NCBI GenBank assembly: GCA_963719855.1 | Contig: CAVRDK010000001.1 | Coordinates: 744,001 to 808,000 of the forward strand | Direction: 5' to 3' | Origin: CAIQPV01 sp963719855 | GTDB taxonomy: Bacteria > Pseudomonadota > Gammaproteobacteria > Burkholderiales > Gallionellaceae | Length of the DNA stretch: 64,000 nucleotides | Shown: piece after piece, positions 40,090-51,111 of the stretch | How positions within the stretch are numbered: position 1 is the first letter of the stretch | Layout: every line of letters starts with the position of its first letter | Notes under the pieces: model-generated | What the model was told of the DNA's origin: nothing | Seen by the model: the letters and a program-made list of their open reading frames with translations, nothing else | Database searches by the model: none | Position numbers and translations under genes: made by a program

Positions 40090-40935
40090 ATGTTGACACT
40101 CTACACACGCCGCCGCCTGATTAACGCCATGGCTCTGAGCATCTCGGTGCTGGCCATGCTGTTTGGCCTGTTCTGGCTGGGCTGGATTTTGCTCACCTTG
40201 CTGGAATACGGGCTACCCGGCCTGACTTCGGCGGTATTCACGCAAACCACCCCACCACCCGGCAGCGATGGCGGTCTGCTTAACGCCATTGCCGGCAGCC
40301 TGGTGATGACCTTGGTCGGCACCCTGATTGGCACTCCCATCGGCATCCTGGCTGGCACTTATCTCGCTGAATTCGGCCAGCGCGGCTGGCTGGCGCCTGT
40401 AACCCGCTTCATCAACGACGTGCTGCTGTCCGCGCCTTCCATTGTGATCGGCATGTTCGTCTACGCTGTGTACGTTGTCAAAATCGGCCACTTCTCAGGC
40501 TGGGCTGGCTCCTTGGCACTATCGATTCTGGTTATCCCTGTCGTCATCCGCACCACCGAAAACATGCTGCGCCTAGTGCCGAACACCCTGCGCGAAGCAG
40601 CAGCGGCGCTGGGTGCGCCGCAGTGGAAGGTCATCAGCTTCGTCACCCTGCGCGCTGCGCGCGCCGGCATTCTCACCGGTGTGCTGCTGGCCGTGGCGCG
40701 CATCAGCGGCGAAACGGCGCCGCTGCTGTTCACCGCACTGAACAACCAGTTCTGGAGCAACAACATGAACCAGCCGATGGCTAATTTGCCAGTGGTAATT
40801 TTTCAGTTTGCCATGAGTCCTTATGATGATTGGCATCGCCTGGCCTGGGCCGGTGCGCTACTTATCACCTTCAGCGTACTCTCGCTCAATATTGTGGCGC
40901 GCGTACTGTTCCGCCAACAAGTAACAACCCACTAA
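40090..40935 (+). CDS. pstA: Phosphate ABC transporter permease PstA
   Basis: Partner permease, 281 residues, six helices. Coupling loop [20 protein letters not shown] and the family block [19 protein letters not shown] are visible. It follows pstC immediately and precedes pstB by 12 bp. Confidence 0.96.
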   Translation: MLTLYTRRRLINAMALSISVLAMLFGLFWLGWILLTLLEYGLPGLTSAVFTQTTPPPGSDGGLLNAIAGSLVMTLVGTLIGTPIGILAGTYLAEFGQRGWLAPVTRFINDVLLSAPSIVIGMFVYAVYVVKIGHFSGWAGSLALSILVIPVVIRTTENMLRLVPNTLREAAAALGAPQWKVISFVTLRAARAGILTGVLLAVARISGETAPLLFTALNNQFWSNNMNQPMANLPVVIFQFAMSPYDDWHRLAWAGALLITFSVLSLNIVARVLFRQQVTTH

Positions 40936-40947
40936 GGACACCGGCAG

Positions 40948-41721
40948 ATGAACGCTGAAAAAAACCACCCTCCAAAACTGGTCGTCCGCGACCTGAATTT
41001 TTACTACGGCAAAGACCGCGCCCTCAAGGATATCAACCTCTCCATCCAGGAAAAAATGGTGACCGCATTTATCGGCCCATCCGGCTGCGGCAAGTCCACC
41101 CTGCTGCGCACCTTCAACCGCATGTACCAGCTCTACCCCAAGCAAAGAGCCACCGGTGAGATTTTGCTGGATGGGGAGAATCTGCTGGACAAGAAGCAGG
41201 ATCTCAACACCCTGCGCGCCAAGATCGGCATGGTGTTCCAGAAACCCACCCCGTTCCCGATGTCCATCTACGACAACATCGCCTTCGGCGTGAAGCTATA
41301 TGACAACCTGAACAAGTACGACATGGACGAACGCGTGGAATGGGCGCTGAAGAAGGCCGCGCTGTGGACGGAAGCCAAGGACAAACTGAAACAAAGCGGC
41401 ACCGGCCTGTCCGGCGGACAACAACAACGCCTGTGCATCGCCCGCGCCATCGCCGTCAAACCGCAAGTGCTGCTGCTCGATGAGCCCACCTCCGCGCTGG
41501 ATCCAATTTCCACCGCGCACATCGAGAAGCTGATAGACGAACTGAAGGAAGAATTCACTATTGTCATCGTCACCCACAACATGCAGCAAGCCGCCCGCGT
41601 CTCGGACTACACCGCCTACATGTACCTCGGCGACCTGATCGAATTCGGCGACACCAGCACGGTGTTCACCAACCCCAAGCGCAAGGAAACGGAAGATTAC
41701 ATAACCGGCAGATTCGGCTAA
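40948..41721 (+). CDS. pstB: Phosphate ABC transporter ATP-binding protein
   Basis: ATPase of the phosphate importer, 257 residues. Walker [12 protein letters not shown], signature [16 protein letters not shown], Walker [14 protein letters not shown] and the switch His in [14 protein letters not shown] are all intact. The usual downstream phoU is not present here; the next gene is an unrelated transporter. Confidence 0.97.
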   Translation: MNAEKNHPPKLVVRDLNFYYGKDRALKDINLSIQEKMVTAFIGPSGCGKSTLLRTFNRMYQLYPKQRATGEILLDGENLLDKKQDLNTLRAKIGMVFQKPTPFPMSIYDNIAFGVKLYDNLNKYDMDERVEWALKKAALWTEAKDKLKQSGTGLSGGQQQRLCIARAIAVKPQVLLLDEPTSALDPISTAHIEKLIDELKEEFTIVIVTHNMQQAARVSDYTAYMYLGDLIEFGDTSTVFTNPKRKETEDYITGRFG

Positions 41722-41830
41722 ATAGCGTTGGCGTTTTCTAAAATGTCCTATGAGAATAGCGCCATTTAAGCAATGTTCACATTAACGGGCATGGCAAATA
41801 TGCTACCTCTGATTATAAAAAACGCACTCT

Positions 41831-41884
41831 GTAGGAGCGGCTTCAGCCGCGAATGGAAGTTATCGCGGCTGAAGCCGCTCCCAC
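41831..41884. repeat. REP-like hairpin
   Basis: Left arm GTAGGAGCGGCTTCAGCCGC and right arm GCGGCTGAAGCCGCTCCCAC are inverted repeats around a 10-nt loop. This GTAGGAGCGGCTTCAGCC motif is a widespread proteobacterial repetitive extragenic palindrome. It lies 110 bp after pstB. Confidence 0.75.
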
Positions 41885-41920
41885 AACTACAAATATGTTA
41901 CGGGCCTGTTCCACGTTTTT

Positions 41921-41972
41921 CACGTTAAATGACAGATAATGCAGAAATTATCTTCCACGAATATTTAACGTG
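41921..41972 (+). promoter_or_regulatory. Nested inverted repeat covering MFS start codon
   Basis: CACGTTAAAT at 41921-41930 pairs with ATTTAACGTG at 41963-41972, and inside it AGATAAT (41934-41940) pairs with ATTATCT (41947-41953). The right outer arm includes the GTG start codon at 41970-41972, so the RNA hairpin could hide the start. No ribosome-binding site is evident. Confidence 0.45.
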
Positions 41973-43565
41973 CCCAGCAATTTCCCCCTGCAAGAACCCG
42001 CCACCATCCAGCGCAAGGTAGCCATCGCCGCCTGTTTTGGCACCTTCCTGGAATGGTACGATTTCCTCACCTTCGCTTCGCTCGCCACCTATTTCAGCGT
42101 GCTGTTCTTCCCCCCGGAGAACCCAGTCGCGGCGCTGCTGGCGAGCCTGGCCACCTTTGGCGTGGGCATGCTGGTACGTCCGCTCGGCGCGGCGCTGTTC
42201 GGCTCGCTGGCCGACAAATATGGCCGCCGTCCGATTTTTATTGCCACCATCGTGCTGATGGGGCTATCGACGTTTGGCGTGGGCTTGTTGCCGACCTACC
42301 AGCAAGTCGGCATGCTGGCGCCCTCATTGTTGCTCGTGTTGCGCCTGTTGCAGGGATTTTCTGTCGGCGGCGAAATCGGCGGATCGGCGGTATACCTCAC
42401 CGAACATGCGCCAACCAACAGGCGCGGCATTTACACCAGCGTGCTGCAATTGATGGGGCCGCTGGGCATTCTGGTTTCTACCTTGCAGGTGCTCTTGCTG
42501 CAAGCGCTGTTGGGCAGTGCCGATTTCAGTGCATGGGGATGGCGCGTGCCATTTCTGTTTTCCGCCGTACTGCTGCTGGTCTCGCTCAAGAGCCGCTTGA
42601 ACTTGCACGAATCCCCGGTGTTTCGCCGCATGCGCGAGCGCAAGACATTGTCCAGCGCGCCACTGCGCGAATGCTTCGCCGACCCGCACACGCGCGGTCG
42701 CATGGCGCTGCTTTTCTTCTGCCTCTCCGCTGGCGGCTCGCTGCTGTTCTTCTCATCGCAGGTCTACACCAATGTGTATTTAAAAAGCGTAGTCAGACTC
42801 GATCCGCAGATCGCCGGGACACTGGTGATGACCAGCACCCTCCTGCTGTTCCCGCTGACCATCCTGTTCGGCTGGCTGTCGGATCGCATAGGCCGCAGGC
42901 CGGTGCTGCTGGCCGGTCTGCTGCTCGGCAGCCTGGCCATTATGCCCGTGTACAAAGGGCTGATGCATTACGGTAACCCCACGCTGGAACGCTTCAACCG
43001 CGAAGTGCCGGTGGTATTGTATGGCGGGTCCTGTGCCTACAGCCCGTTCACTGCAGCGCGCAACGACTGCGAACGCAATCAGGAACTATTCGCCAAACTG
43101 GGCGTGACCTATACACTGCATCCTGCGCAGACATTCGGCGAAACGCTGCTGCGCATCGGCAAGCAGGGCGGGATCGCGGGCTTCCGTTCTTCTGAACTTT
43201 CCGAAGCGTTGAAAGCCGAAGGCTGGACGGAACATGCCGATGCGCAGCAGTCTAATCGAACGATGATCTTCCTGCTGCTAACCATCCTGGTCATCGCCGT
43301 CGCACTCATCACCGGCCCGCAAACCGCCACGCTGGCCGAACTCTTCCCCGCGCGCACCCGTTACACGGCGGTCGCCCTGCCCCACAACCTCAGCGCCGGA
43401 TGGATAGGCGGCATGTCGCCCTTCATGATTACCCTGTTGAGCGTAAAAGCAGGCGATGCGATATCCGGCCTGTGGTACCCGGTTGGGTTGCTGTTGATAG
43501 CATCGATCATTGGCTTAATTTTTCTACCGGAAACGCGGAATGTGCCGCTCGACGAGCAACACTAA
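41970..43565 (+). CDS. MFS transporter, metabolite:proton symporter type
   Basis: A 531-residue inner-membrane transporter of the major facilitator superfamily, nearest in style to ShiA/ProP-type symporters. FLEWYDFLTFASLATYFSVL opens helix one; the MFS loop motif is GSLADKYGRRPIF and its pseudo-repeat GWLSDRIGRRPVLL; LQGFSVGGEIGGSAVYLTEH lies in helix four. Unusual is a hydrophilic insertion of about 95 residues after helix nine (from about residue 335 to 430, with Cys pairs in GGSCAYSPFTAARNDCER), probably periplasmic. Substrate cannot be told. The start is a GTG with weak initiation signals inside an inverted repeat. Confidence 0.85.
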   Translation: MPSNFPLQEPATIQRKVAIAACFGTFLEWYDFLTFASLATYFSVLFFPPENPVAALLASLATFGVGMLVRPLGAALFGSLADKYGRRPIFIATIVLMGLSTFGVGLLPTYQQVGMLAPSLLLVLRLLQGFSVGGEIGGSAVYLTEHAPTNRRGIYTSVLQLMGPLGILVSTLQVLLLQALLGSADFSAWGWRVPFLFSAVLLLVSLKSRLNLHESPVFRRMRERKTLSSAPLRECFADPHTRGRMALLFFCLSAGGSLLFFSSQVYTNVYLKSVVRLDPQIAGTLVMTSTLLLFPLTILFGWLSDRIGRRPVLLAGLLLGSLAIMPVYKGLMHYGNPTLERFNREVPVVLYGGSCAYSPFTAARNDCERNQELFAKLGVTYTLHPAQTFGETLLRIGKQGGIAGFRSSELSEALKAEGWTEHADAQQSNRTMIFLLLTILVIAVALITGPQTATLAELFPARTRYTAVALPHNLSAGWIGGMSPFMITLLSVKAGDAISGLWYPVGLLLIASIIGLIFLPETRNVPLDEQH

Positions 43566-43611
43566 GTGGATATTAATTAGGGGTTCCGGGACAGCATTGG
43601 CCCGGTTAGTT

Positions 43612-44514
43612 TTATGCTGCCTGCGCCACGCCAATGCCCAACATGTCGTTGACCGCTGCAAATTGCTCCGCGTGACTGGATAAAAAATTTCTACAGTCTC
43701 CCGGATAATAGCCCAATCTCTCGGCAGCAAAGACATTTCTCCATTCGACAGTCTGTGCAGTCTCCTTCATTTGCAGATTTGCCATCGTTACCACATCCAC
43801 ATAATCCGCCACGTCAGAGAGGGTTATACGCCGATGGTTTTCATGACCGGCAATGACATCGATCAACTCAGCCGGGAAATTCCAGCTTTGCAGCAACTTG
43901 ATGCCGATGGGCGCAGAAAGTTTGCTTATCAATTCTTCCAGCGTTGCCGGGGCAATTTCAGGATGGTGGCGATCCGCATAGAGGTACAGCGGCAACGCGC
44001 CAATGTCATGCACCAACCCGGCCAGCATCGCATCCTCTGGTTTGAGATGTTTTTGCCGCTGCGCCAACACATAACTGTTCACCGCCACTATGCGGCTATG
44101 CGCCCATAATTCTTTTAGTTTTTGGTTGATGAGCGGACTACGAGCGTGGAACAGTTTCGTCAAGGTGATGTCCATCACCATGCTGTATAGCATCCGATAA
44201 CCCAAGCGAGGAATTGCATCATGCAAATTACCCACCGGGTGGCCGTTCGAAAATGCCGCGCTGTTGGCCGCCTTGATGATATACAGGGAAATCGCCAGGT
44301 CGGTAGAAATTAACTGCACAAACAGGCTTGTCGAGCTATTGGGGTCGCCGAGCAGATTCCGAACCTTGAGCGCCATGTCTGGCAAGACAGGCAAGTCCAG
44401 CTGATCAGCTTCCAGCGCGGCAAGTACCTCGTCAACAATCGCTTGTTGTTCAGCGCTCATGGGAGTGCAAGACCGCAAAGAAGTCTCATTGCACATTTGT
44501 CCGGCAACTTTCAT
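43612..44514 (-). CDS. HDOD-domain signalling protein
   Basis: A 300-residue cytoplasmic HDOD protein. The domain spans residues about 40-235: LPVLPDMALKVRNLLGDPNS, SLYIIKAANSAAFSN, AIPRLGYRMLYSMVMDI and MLAGLVHDIGALPLYLYA. It lacks the full HD-GYP metal site and so is likely an adaptor. ATG 44514 gives an odd 18-residue lead (MKVAGQMCNETSLRSCTP); ATG 44460 (MSAEQQAIVDEV) is a plausible alternative. It is a second HDOD gene besides that in the chemotaxis cluster, and is near a PilZ gene. Confidence 0.86.
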   Translation of the reverse strand: MKVAGQMCNETSLRSCTPMSAEQQAIVDEVLAALEADQLDLPVLPDMALKVRNLLGDPNSSTSLFVQLISTDLAISLYIIKAANSAAFSNGHPVGNLHDAIPRLGYRMLYSMVMDITLTKLFHARSPLINQKLKELWAHSRIVAVNSYVLAQRQKHLKPEDAMLAGLVHDIGALPLYLYADRHHPEIAPATLEELISKLSAPIGIKLLQSWNFPAELIDVIAGHENHRRITLSDVADYVDVVTMANLQMKETAQTVEWRNVFAAERLGYYPGDCRNFLSSHAEQFAAVNDMLGIGVAQAA

Positions 44515-44854
44515 AATTCAAACTGACAAGCATACTCATGCCCTTTCAAACAGATTGATACCACACCAATACGTTTTCATTTGAACAGAAAATTCAGGAG
44601 CAAACAATAGGACAAACTCCTATGCCGAAATGCGTAGATAATTCGGTCTTTGCTCCGGCAACACGTTGCTGATCCATTCATTTTTTCGGTGTAACATACC
44701 CCTTGTGTAATAATTTTCACAAAACATTCCGGCAGACGGCACCGCTCATGACAATTCTGGCGTAGTTGATGGAATGGAAAAAGCACCACACACAAAGCTT
44801 TATTCAATGTTTAGGCTACTAAATTGAGCGAAATATGACTGAGCAATTGGCAAT
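44515..44854. other. Intergenic region with short hairpin
   Basis: No supported gene. A hairpin ATAGGA-CAAAC-TCCTAT lies at 44607-44623. It contains ATAGGACAAAC and, on the other strand, GGCATAGGA, both parts of the 20-nt repeat found at 9731, 9933 and 10920. Confidence 0.5.
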
Positions 44855-45805
44855 ATGAGTCTGATCCTTATCAACAAAAATAATATTACCATTGGCGAAC
44901 CATCGCAGTGGGCGTTATACGATCAGGAACACAATCTACTACTAGAACAGGGAGGCGTAGTTCGCGACAATGCGCATCTGGACAGCCTGCTGACTAGAGG
45001 TGCCTACCGCGAACTGTCGTGGGAAGCACCCGACGATGAAAACCCCAGCGGTGAACTCAAGGACAATTCTTTCGCTGCTGAAACCAATTCCGTACAAACA
45101 GGGAAAAAGGAAACTAGCACGCGCTTCACCTTCAATGACATGAAGTTGAAGGCGGAAGACCGGCTACAACTCCAACCCCCTGAGCATCTGACCAGCGAAC
45201 GCTTTCCAGTCAAGGTAATCGGCTTTTTGAGAGGCATCAGCCTGCTGGTCACGACACCTGTCACCACCGAAGGTTTCCGCTTGCAACTTCTGGAGGGTGA
45301 AAGAGTTATTATGCGGTCTTTCTTGGGGCAGAATGCTTTCGGTTTTGAATGCCACATAACGCGGAGATGCAAATCTCCTTACGAATACCTGCATCTGTCA
45401 TTCCCCGATGCCATACAGGGAATCGCGATACGCAAAGCACCTCGGGTCAAAACTCGCATCATTGCCACGGTGCAGAAAAACAATCCGGGCAACGCAAACG
45501 AGCCAGTCTCCGCGCTCATTTCCAACATCAGCGCAAATGGACTAGCACTTGATGCCAAGCAGCCACTAGGCAGCAAGGGGGACATCATCAATTTGTCGTT
45601 CCGTGTGAACCTGCACAAGATTGATGCACTGCTGTCAATCAAAGGGCTGATCTGTGCCGTACTCACCGGTGACGCTGCCAATGCATCCAACCCTGACCTC
45701 ATACGCCACGGCATCGAATTTCGGGATCTGCAACCCAATGACAGCGTCATCCTGCAAAGCATGATCTATCAGAATATGATTGAGAACCCACACCAATTGA
45801 TGTAA
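44855..45805 (+). CDS. PilZ-domain protein, flagellar-brake (YcgR-like) architecture
   Basis: A 316-residue protein. Residues about 85-185 resemble the YcgR-type N-terminal domain (LQLQPPEHLTSERFPVKVIG, GISLLVTTPV), and residues about 195-305 are a PilZ domain with RKAPRVKTRI (c-di-GMP-binding Arg block) and ISNISANGLALDA (variant of D/NxSxxG). The first 80 residues contain a separate LILINKNNITIGEPSQWALY module. This layout suggests a c-di-GMP-responsive brake on motility. It is not in an obvious operon. Confidence 0.8.
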   Translation: MSLILINKNNITIGEPSQWALYDQEHNLLLEQGGVVRDNAHLDSLLTRGAYRELSWEAPDDENPSGELKDNSFAAETNSVQTGKKETSTRFTFNDMKLKAEDRLQLQPPEHLTSERFPVKVIGFLRGISLLVTTPVTTEGFRLQLLEGERVIMRSFLGQNAFGFECHITRRCKSPYEYLHLSFPDAIQGIAIRKAPRVKTRIIATVQKNNPGNANEPVSALISNISANGLALDAKQPLGSKGDIINLSFRVNLHKIDALLSIKGLICAVLTGDAANASNPDLIRHGIEFRDLQPNDSVILQSMIYQNMIENPHQLM

Positions 45806-45904
45806 AAAATACTGATGGACAACTTGCGGTAAAAATCAAATGATCACGCATAATGTGCGTGTTTTCCATCCGCAAATTTATTGACTGGATTATTGGTGTC
45901 CCTT

Positions 45905-46447
45905 ATGAAAACCGCTCTGATACTTTTTACTGATGGCAGTGAAGAACTGGAGGCCGTCACGGTCGTCAACATTCTGCGCCGTGCTGGCGTTACCGTCACT
46001 CTGGCGGGGTTGAGTGCTGGTGCACTACGCGGCAGTCGCGGGGTATTGCTGATGCCGGACACCACGCTGGACGAAGCATTGGCACACAGCTATGACATGG
46101 TGGTGCTGCCCGGCGGACAGCCCGGCACTAACCATCTGCAAGCCGATGCGCGCGTGCTGAAGCTGGCACAGCAAATGAATTCGCTTGGCAAATACGTTAC
46201 CGCGATTTGCGCTGCGCCATCGGTGCTGGCTGCCGCCGGGTTGCTCAATGGCAAGCGTGCGACCAGTTACCCCGGTTCACTGGATGCATTTCCGCAGGTA
46301 CTTCAACAGAACGCAGCCGTGGTGGAGGACGGCAAACTGATTACTTCGCGCGGGCCGGGTACGGCAATGGATTTCGCATTGCTATTGGTGGAACGACTGG
46401 CGGGCCACACCAAACGGCTGGAAGTGGAAGCAGGGTTGCAACGTTAA
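45905..46447 (+). CDS. DJ-1/PfpI family protein (YajL-like)
   Basis: A 180-residue cytoplasmic protein of the DJ-1 superfamily, implicated in protection of proteins from glyoxal and oxidative damage. The nucleophilic elbow is AICAAPSVLAAAGLL with the reactive Cys, the acidic partner Glu is in DGSEELEAVTVV, and VVLPGGQPGTNHL precedes it. ATG 45905 was chosen, as upstream residues (VSL) look artificial. The following gene starts one base after its stop. Confidence 0.88.
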   Translation: MKTALILFTDGSEELEAVTVVNILRRAGVTVTLAGLSAGALRGSRGVLLMPDTTLDEALAHSYDMVVLPGGQPGTNHLQADARVLKLAQQMNSLGKYVTAICAAPSVLAAAGLLNGKRATSYPGSLDAFPQVLQQNAAVVEDGKLITSRGPGTAMDFALLLVERLAGHTKRLEVEAGLQR

Positions 46448-46448
46448 A

Positions 46449-47219
46449 TTGCGCATCCTGATCGCCAAGCTGCCTCCCTCTGTCATCGCGCTGCTGCTGC
46501 AAGCTGCTGCGTTCGCTGTTGCGTTGCTGTTCGCCCGCGCCACGGTAATCCAGTTGTCCCCGCTGTTGTTCGCCTTGCTGTGCGGCGCGCTTGCCGCCGC
46601 ATTCAGCCGCATCGCAGGTTTGGCGCGCTGGTGGCTGCTCATCCAGTTCCTGTTCGTCCCCGCATTGATGCTGATGCTGGCGCTGCAACTGCCGCCGAAC
46701 TTCTTCCTTGTCGCTTTCCTGATTTTGCTGGTGGTGTACTGGAGCACGTTCCGCACGCAGGTGCCGCTCTATCTTTCCAGCCGCAAGATATGGCAGGCAA
46801 TGGAACTGCTGCTCCCCTCCCCCGTAGCTGATAAAAGCTTCACCTTCATGGATCTCGGTTCCGGTATCGGCGGTGTGTTGACGCATCTTGCCGGAGTACG
46901 CGCGGATGGCCGCTATTACGGCGTGGAAGCAGCTCCCCTCCCCTTTCTGTGGAGTTGGCTGCGTATCCGCCTGGGCGGTTATCGCAGCTGTCAGGTTAAG
47001 TGGGGCAGCCTGTGGGATTGCGATTTGTCGCAATACGATGTGGTGTTCGCCTATCTTTCTCCGGTACCCATGGATAAGCTGTGGCAGAAAGCACGTCGTG
47101 AGATGCGCCCCGGCACGATGTTTATCAGCAACACTTTTGCCGTGGCCGACCATCCGCCACAGCAAACTTTCACCGTGGATGATTTGCACCGTTCGACCCT
47201 GTACATCTGGCACATGTGA
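46449..47219 (+). CDS. Membrane-anchored class I SAM-dependent methyltransferase
   Basis: A 256-residue protein. Residues 1-100 hold four hydrophobic helices (for example VIALLLQAAAFAVALLFA and LLIQFLFVPALMLMLAL). Residues about 105-256 form a Rossmann-fold methyltransferase with motif I FMDLGSGIGGVLTHLAG and a post-I acidic residue in YYGVEAAPLP. The start is TTG one base after the preceding stop, indicating a coupled pair with the DJ-1 gene. Substrate unknown. Fusion of a membrane anchor to a small methyltransferase recurs in betaproteobacteria. Confidence 0.75.
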   Translation: MRILIAKLPPSVIALLLQAAAFAVALLFARATVIQLSPLLFALLCGALAAAFSRIAGLARWWLLIQFLFVPALMLMLALQLPPNFFLVAFLILLVVYWSTFRTQVPLYLSSRKIWQAMELLLPSPVADKSFTFMDLGSGIGGVLTHLAGVRADGRYYGVEAAPLPFLWSWLRIRLGGYRSCQVKWGSLWDCDLSQYDVVFAYLSPVPMDKLWQKARREMRPGTMFISNTFAVADHPPQQTFTVDDLHRSTLYIWHM

Positions 47220-47366
47220 TAAGCCTCTATTACCACGGACAAGCCTCTTCACATCCCGCCATTTTTCCGTTAGGATGCGCGCTGAGTTCTTGCAACCTAC
47301 CCCTAATTCACCCCGCGTCAGCATCACCCGTACTCTTAAATAACTAAATTTAAAGCGAGGCACACT

Positions 47367-47694
47367 ATGAGCGAACACATCCTTTATGTCACCGATACAA
47401 CCTTTTCCTGCGGAAGTGCTGCAAGCACCTTTGCCCGTACTGGTGGACTATTGGGCAGAGTGGTGCGGCCCGTGCCGCATGATTGCTCCAATTCTGGAGG
47501 AGGTCGCCAAGGAATACGCCGGGCGCCTGACGGTGACCAAGCTGAATGTGGACGAGAACCAGCAAACCCCGCAGAAATACGGCATTCGCGGCATCCCGAC
47601 ACTGATGTTGTTCAAAAATGGCAACATAGAAGCAACCAAGGTTGGCGCAGTCTCCAAATCACAACTTACCGCTTTTATTGACAGCCACATCTGA
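47367..47694 (+). CDS. trxA: Thioredoxin 1, interrupted by a one-base insertion
   Basis: Cytoplasmic disulphide reductase. The active site [17 protein letters not shown] and the cis-Pro segment [14 protein letters not shown] are intact. The start ATG 47367 encodes [14 protein letters not shown], the normal thioredoxin N-terminus, but after TTTTCC an extra T (47409) shifts the frame; the rest continues in the next frame as [20 protein letters not shown]. Removing that base gives a continuous protein of 108 residues, the normal length. An initiation within the second frame at 47386 would lack the first beta strand. Confidence 0.92.
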
Positions 47695-47879
47695 ACCGTT
47701 TAATCTTGCGCCTGCAACTGTTCTGTTTCGTCCCCGCTACGCCATACTCAAAACTATAAAACGACACTCAAGACAGTTCAGGCGCGCGGCATCACCGCGC
47801 AAACCGTAACACTTCCCCCATATGTTTTTTTAATTTCAAGCAAGTTCCCTCAACCTCGTTCTATCCCAAATCCCATCTC

Positions 47880-49136
47880 ATGCATTTATCCGACCTAAAA
47901 GTAAAACACATCACCGAACTGGTGGAAATGGCAACCACCAGCCAGATTGACAACGCCAACCGCATGCGCAAGCAAGACCTGATTTTCGCCCTGCTGAAAA
48001 ATCAGGCGAAAAAAGGCGAGAGTATTTTCGGCGAAGGCACGCTGGAAGTGCTACCGGACGGCTTCGGCTTCCTGCGCTCGCCGGACACCTCTTACCTTGC
48101 CGGGCCGGATGACATTTACGTCAGCCCGAGCCAGATCCGCCGCTTCAACCTGCATACCGGCGATTCAATCGAGGGAGAGATCCGTACCCCCAAGGAAGGC
48201 GAGCGTTACGTTGCGCTGGTGAAGGTGGACAAGGTCAATGACGAGGCCCCGGAAAATGCCAAGAACAAGATCCTGTTCGAAAACCTGACACCACTGTTCC
48301 CGACGCAGCAAATGCCACTGGAGCGCGACATCCGCGCCGAGGAAAATATCACCGGCCGCATCATCGACATCGTCGCCCCCATCGGCAAGGGCCAGCGCGG
48401 CCTGCTGGTGGCCTCACCGAAATCCGGCAAAACCGTGATGTTGCAGCATATCGCGCATTCCATCGCGGCGAATAACCCCGATGCGCACCTGATCGTATTG
48501 CTGATCGATGAACGCCCCGAGGAAGTTACCGAAATGAGCCGTTCCGTGCGCGGCGAAGTGGTCGCCTCGACCTTCGACGAACCGGCCACGCGCCATGTGC
48601 AGGTCGCCGAAATGGTGCTGGAAAAAGCCAAGCGCTTGGTCGAACACAAGAAGGATGTGGTGATCCTGCTGGATTCCATCACTCGCCTGGCACGAGCCTA
48701 CAACACCGTGGTGCCCTCCTCCGGCAAGGTGCTGACCGGCGGTGTGGACGCCAACGCCCTGCAACGCCCCAAACGTTTCTTCGGTGCGGCGCGCAATATC
48801 GAGGAAGGCGGCTCGCTCACCATCATCGCCACCGCGCTGGTGGATACAGGCTCGCGCATGGACGACGTGATCTATGAAGAGTTCAAGGGCACCGGCAACA
48901 TGGAAATCCATCTCGACCGCCGCATGGCCGAGAAGCGTATCTACCCGGCCATCAACGTCAACCGTTCCGGCACGCGCAAGGAAGAGTTGCTGATCAAGGC
49001 CGATGTGCTGCAAAAAATCTGGGTGCTGCGCAAGCTGCTCTACCCGATGGACGAACTGGAATCGATGGAATTTCTGCTGGACAAGATCAAGGCGACCAAG
49101 AACAACGCCGACTTTTTTGATTCCATGAGGCGTTAA
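47880..49136 (+). CDS. rho: Transcription termination factor Rho
   Basis: Hexameric RNA-dependent ATPase that ends transcription. The 418-residue protein has the N-terminal helical and cold-shock RNA-binding domain ([18 protein letters not shown], then [20 protein letters not shown]), Walker A in [13 protein letters not shown], Walker B in [16 protein letters not shown], and the Q/R-loop region. The start and length match the family closely. It follows trxA, a common pairing. Confidence 0.98.
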   Translation: MHLSDLKVKHITELVEMATTSQIDNANRMRKQDLIFALLKNQAKKGESIFGEGTLEVLPDGFGFLRSPDTSYLAGPDDIYVSPSQIRRFNLHTGDSIEGEIRTPKEGERYVALVKVDKVNDEAPENAKNKILFENLTPLFPTQQMPLERDIRAEENITGRIIDIVAPIGKGQRGLLVASPKSGKTVMLQHIAHSIAANNPDAHLIVLLIDERPEEVTEMSRSVRGEVVASTFDEPATRHVQVAEMVLEKAKRLVEHKKDVVILLDSITRLARAYNTVVPSSGKVLTGGVDANALQRPKRFFGAARNIEEGGSLTIIATALVDTGSRMDDVIYEEFKGTGNMEIHLDRRMAEKRIYPAINVNRSGTRKEELLIKADVLQKIWVLRKLLYPMDELESMEFLLDKIKATKNNADFFDSMRR

Positions 49137-49180
49137 AACCAGATTATTCATAGGCTCGACACATTGAATTTTCCAAAATC

Positions 49181-49250
49181 CGTTCGCCCTGAGCTTGTCG
49201 AAGGGCTTAGCTTTACAGTGAATGTGGTTCGACAAGCTCACCACGAACGG
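49181..49250. repeat. Inverted-repeat element (CGTTCGCCCTGAGCTTGTCGA family)
   Basis: Left arm CGTTCGCCCTGAGCTTGTCG and right arm CGACAAGCTCACCACGAACG are imperfect inverted repeats. This is a widely dispersed proteobacterial repeat, here between rho and rplU. It may terminate or stabilise the rho transcript. Confidence 0.75.
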
Positions 49251-49346
49251 TTTAAGAACAAACTGTGTTAAAAAAACCATTTTGACGGCTAGCGCCGTTT
49301 GTGTATAATGCGCGGCTCTGTAAAACCGCATTCAAGCGAGGTTGTT

Positions 49347-49658
49347 ATGTACGCAGTAATTAAGACCGGTGGTAAGCAATATCGTGTTATCCAGGGTGAA
49401 ACCCTTAAAATTGAAACCGTTGCCGGTGATGTCGGCAGCGCAATCGTGCTGGACAAGGTGCTGATGGTTGGCGATGGCGACAAGCTGTCTGTCGGCAAGC
49501 CCCTGCTGGCCGGTGCTACCGTTAGCGCGACCATCCTGTCGAACGGTCGCCACGACAAGGTAAAAATCTTCAAGATGCGTCGTCGCAAGCACTATCAAAA
49601 GCATCAAGGTCATCGTCAAAACTACACTGAAATCCGCATCGACGGCATTTCAGCGTAA
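49347..49658 (+). CDS. rplU: 50S ribosomal protein L21
   Basis: 103-residue ribosomal protein. [20 protein letters not shown] and [20 protein letters not shown] are diagnostic. The frame extends upstream to 49299 but ATG 49347 is the family start. It precedes rpmA by 18 bp. Confidence 0.98.
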   Translation: MYAVIKTGGKQYRVIQGETLKIETVAGDVGSAIVLDKVLMVGDGDKLSVGKPLLAGATVSATILSNGRHDKVKIFKMRRRKHYQKHQGHRQNYTEIRIDGISA

Positions 49659-49676
49659 AGCTAAAGGAGCAGCAAC

Positions 49677-49934
49677 ATGGCATCGAAAAAAGGTGGTGGT
49701 AGTACCAGTAACGGCCGCGACTCACACTCAAAACGTCTGGGTGTGAAGAGTTACGGCGGCGAACTGATCAACGCAGGCAGCATCATCGTGCGTCAGCGCG
49801 GCACACAGTTCCACGCGGGCGACAACGTCGGCATGGGCAAGGATCACACCCTGTTTGCAACCATTACCGGCAAGGTAGTGTTCGCGGTCAAGGGTGCACA
49901 ACAGCGCAAGACTGTCAGCGTGGTAGCAGCGTAA
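49677..49934 (+). CDS. rpmA: 50S ribosomal protein L27
   Basis: 85-residue ribosomal protein whose N-terminus reaches the peptidyl-transferase centre. [20 protein letters not shown] and [20 protein letters not shown] are diagnostic. AAAGGAG lies 7-8 bases before the ATG. Confidence 0.98.
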   Translation: MASKKGGGSTSNGRDSHSKRLGVKSYGGELINAGSIIVRQRGTQFHAGDNVGMGKDHTLFATITGKVVFAVKGAQQRKTVSVVAA

Positions 49935-49956
49935 GCTCGCACTACCAAGTAGAATG

Positions 49957-49983
49957 AGCCCTATCGCAAGGTAGGGCTTTTTT
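49957..49983 (+). terminator. Intrinsic terminator after rpmA
   Basis: AGCCCTA and TAGGGCT form a 7-bp stem with an 8-nt loop, followed by TTTTTGTTTT. It separates the ribosomal protein pair from obgE. Confidence 0.85.
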
Positions 49984-49990
49984 GTTTTAA

Positions 49991-51064
<1,074 letters not shown>

Positions 51065-51111
51065 CTCTAATTTTATCCATCATAATTCCCCCCATGATCA
51101 AAGGACAAAAC

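Noticed and set aside
44577..44807. 76-codon minus-strand frame
   Set aside because: No family resemblance or ribosome-binding site, and it runs over the short hairpin; residue composition looks random.
47386..47694. trxA starting at 47386 as an intact shorter gene
   Set aside because: It would lack the first strand of the thioredoxin fold, whereas the expected N-terminus is present in the other frame.
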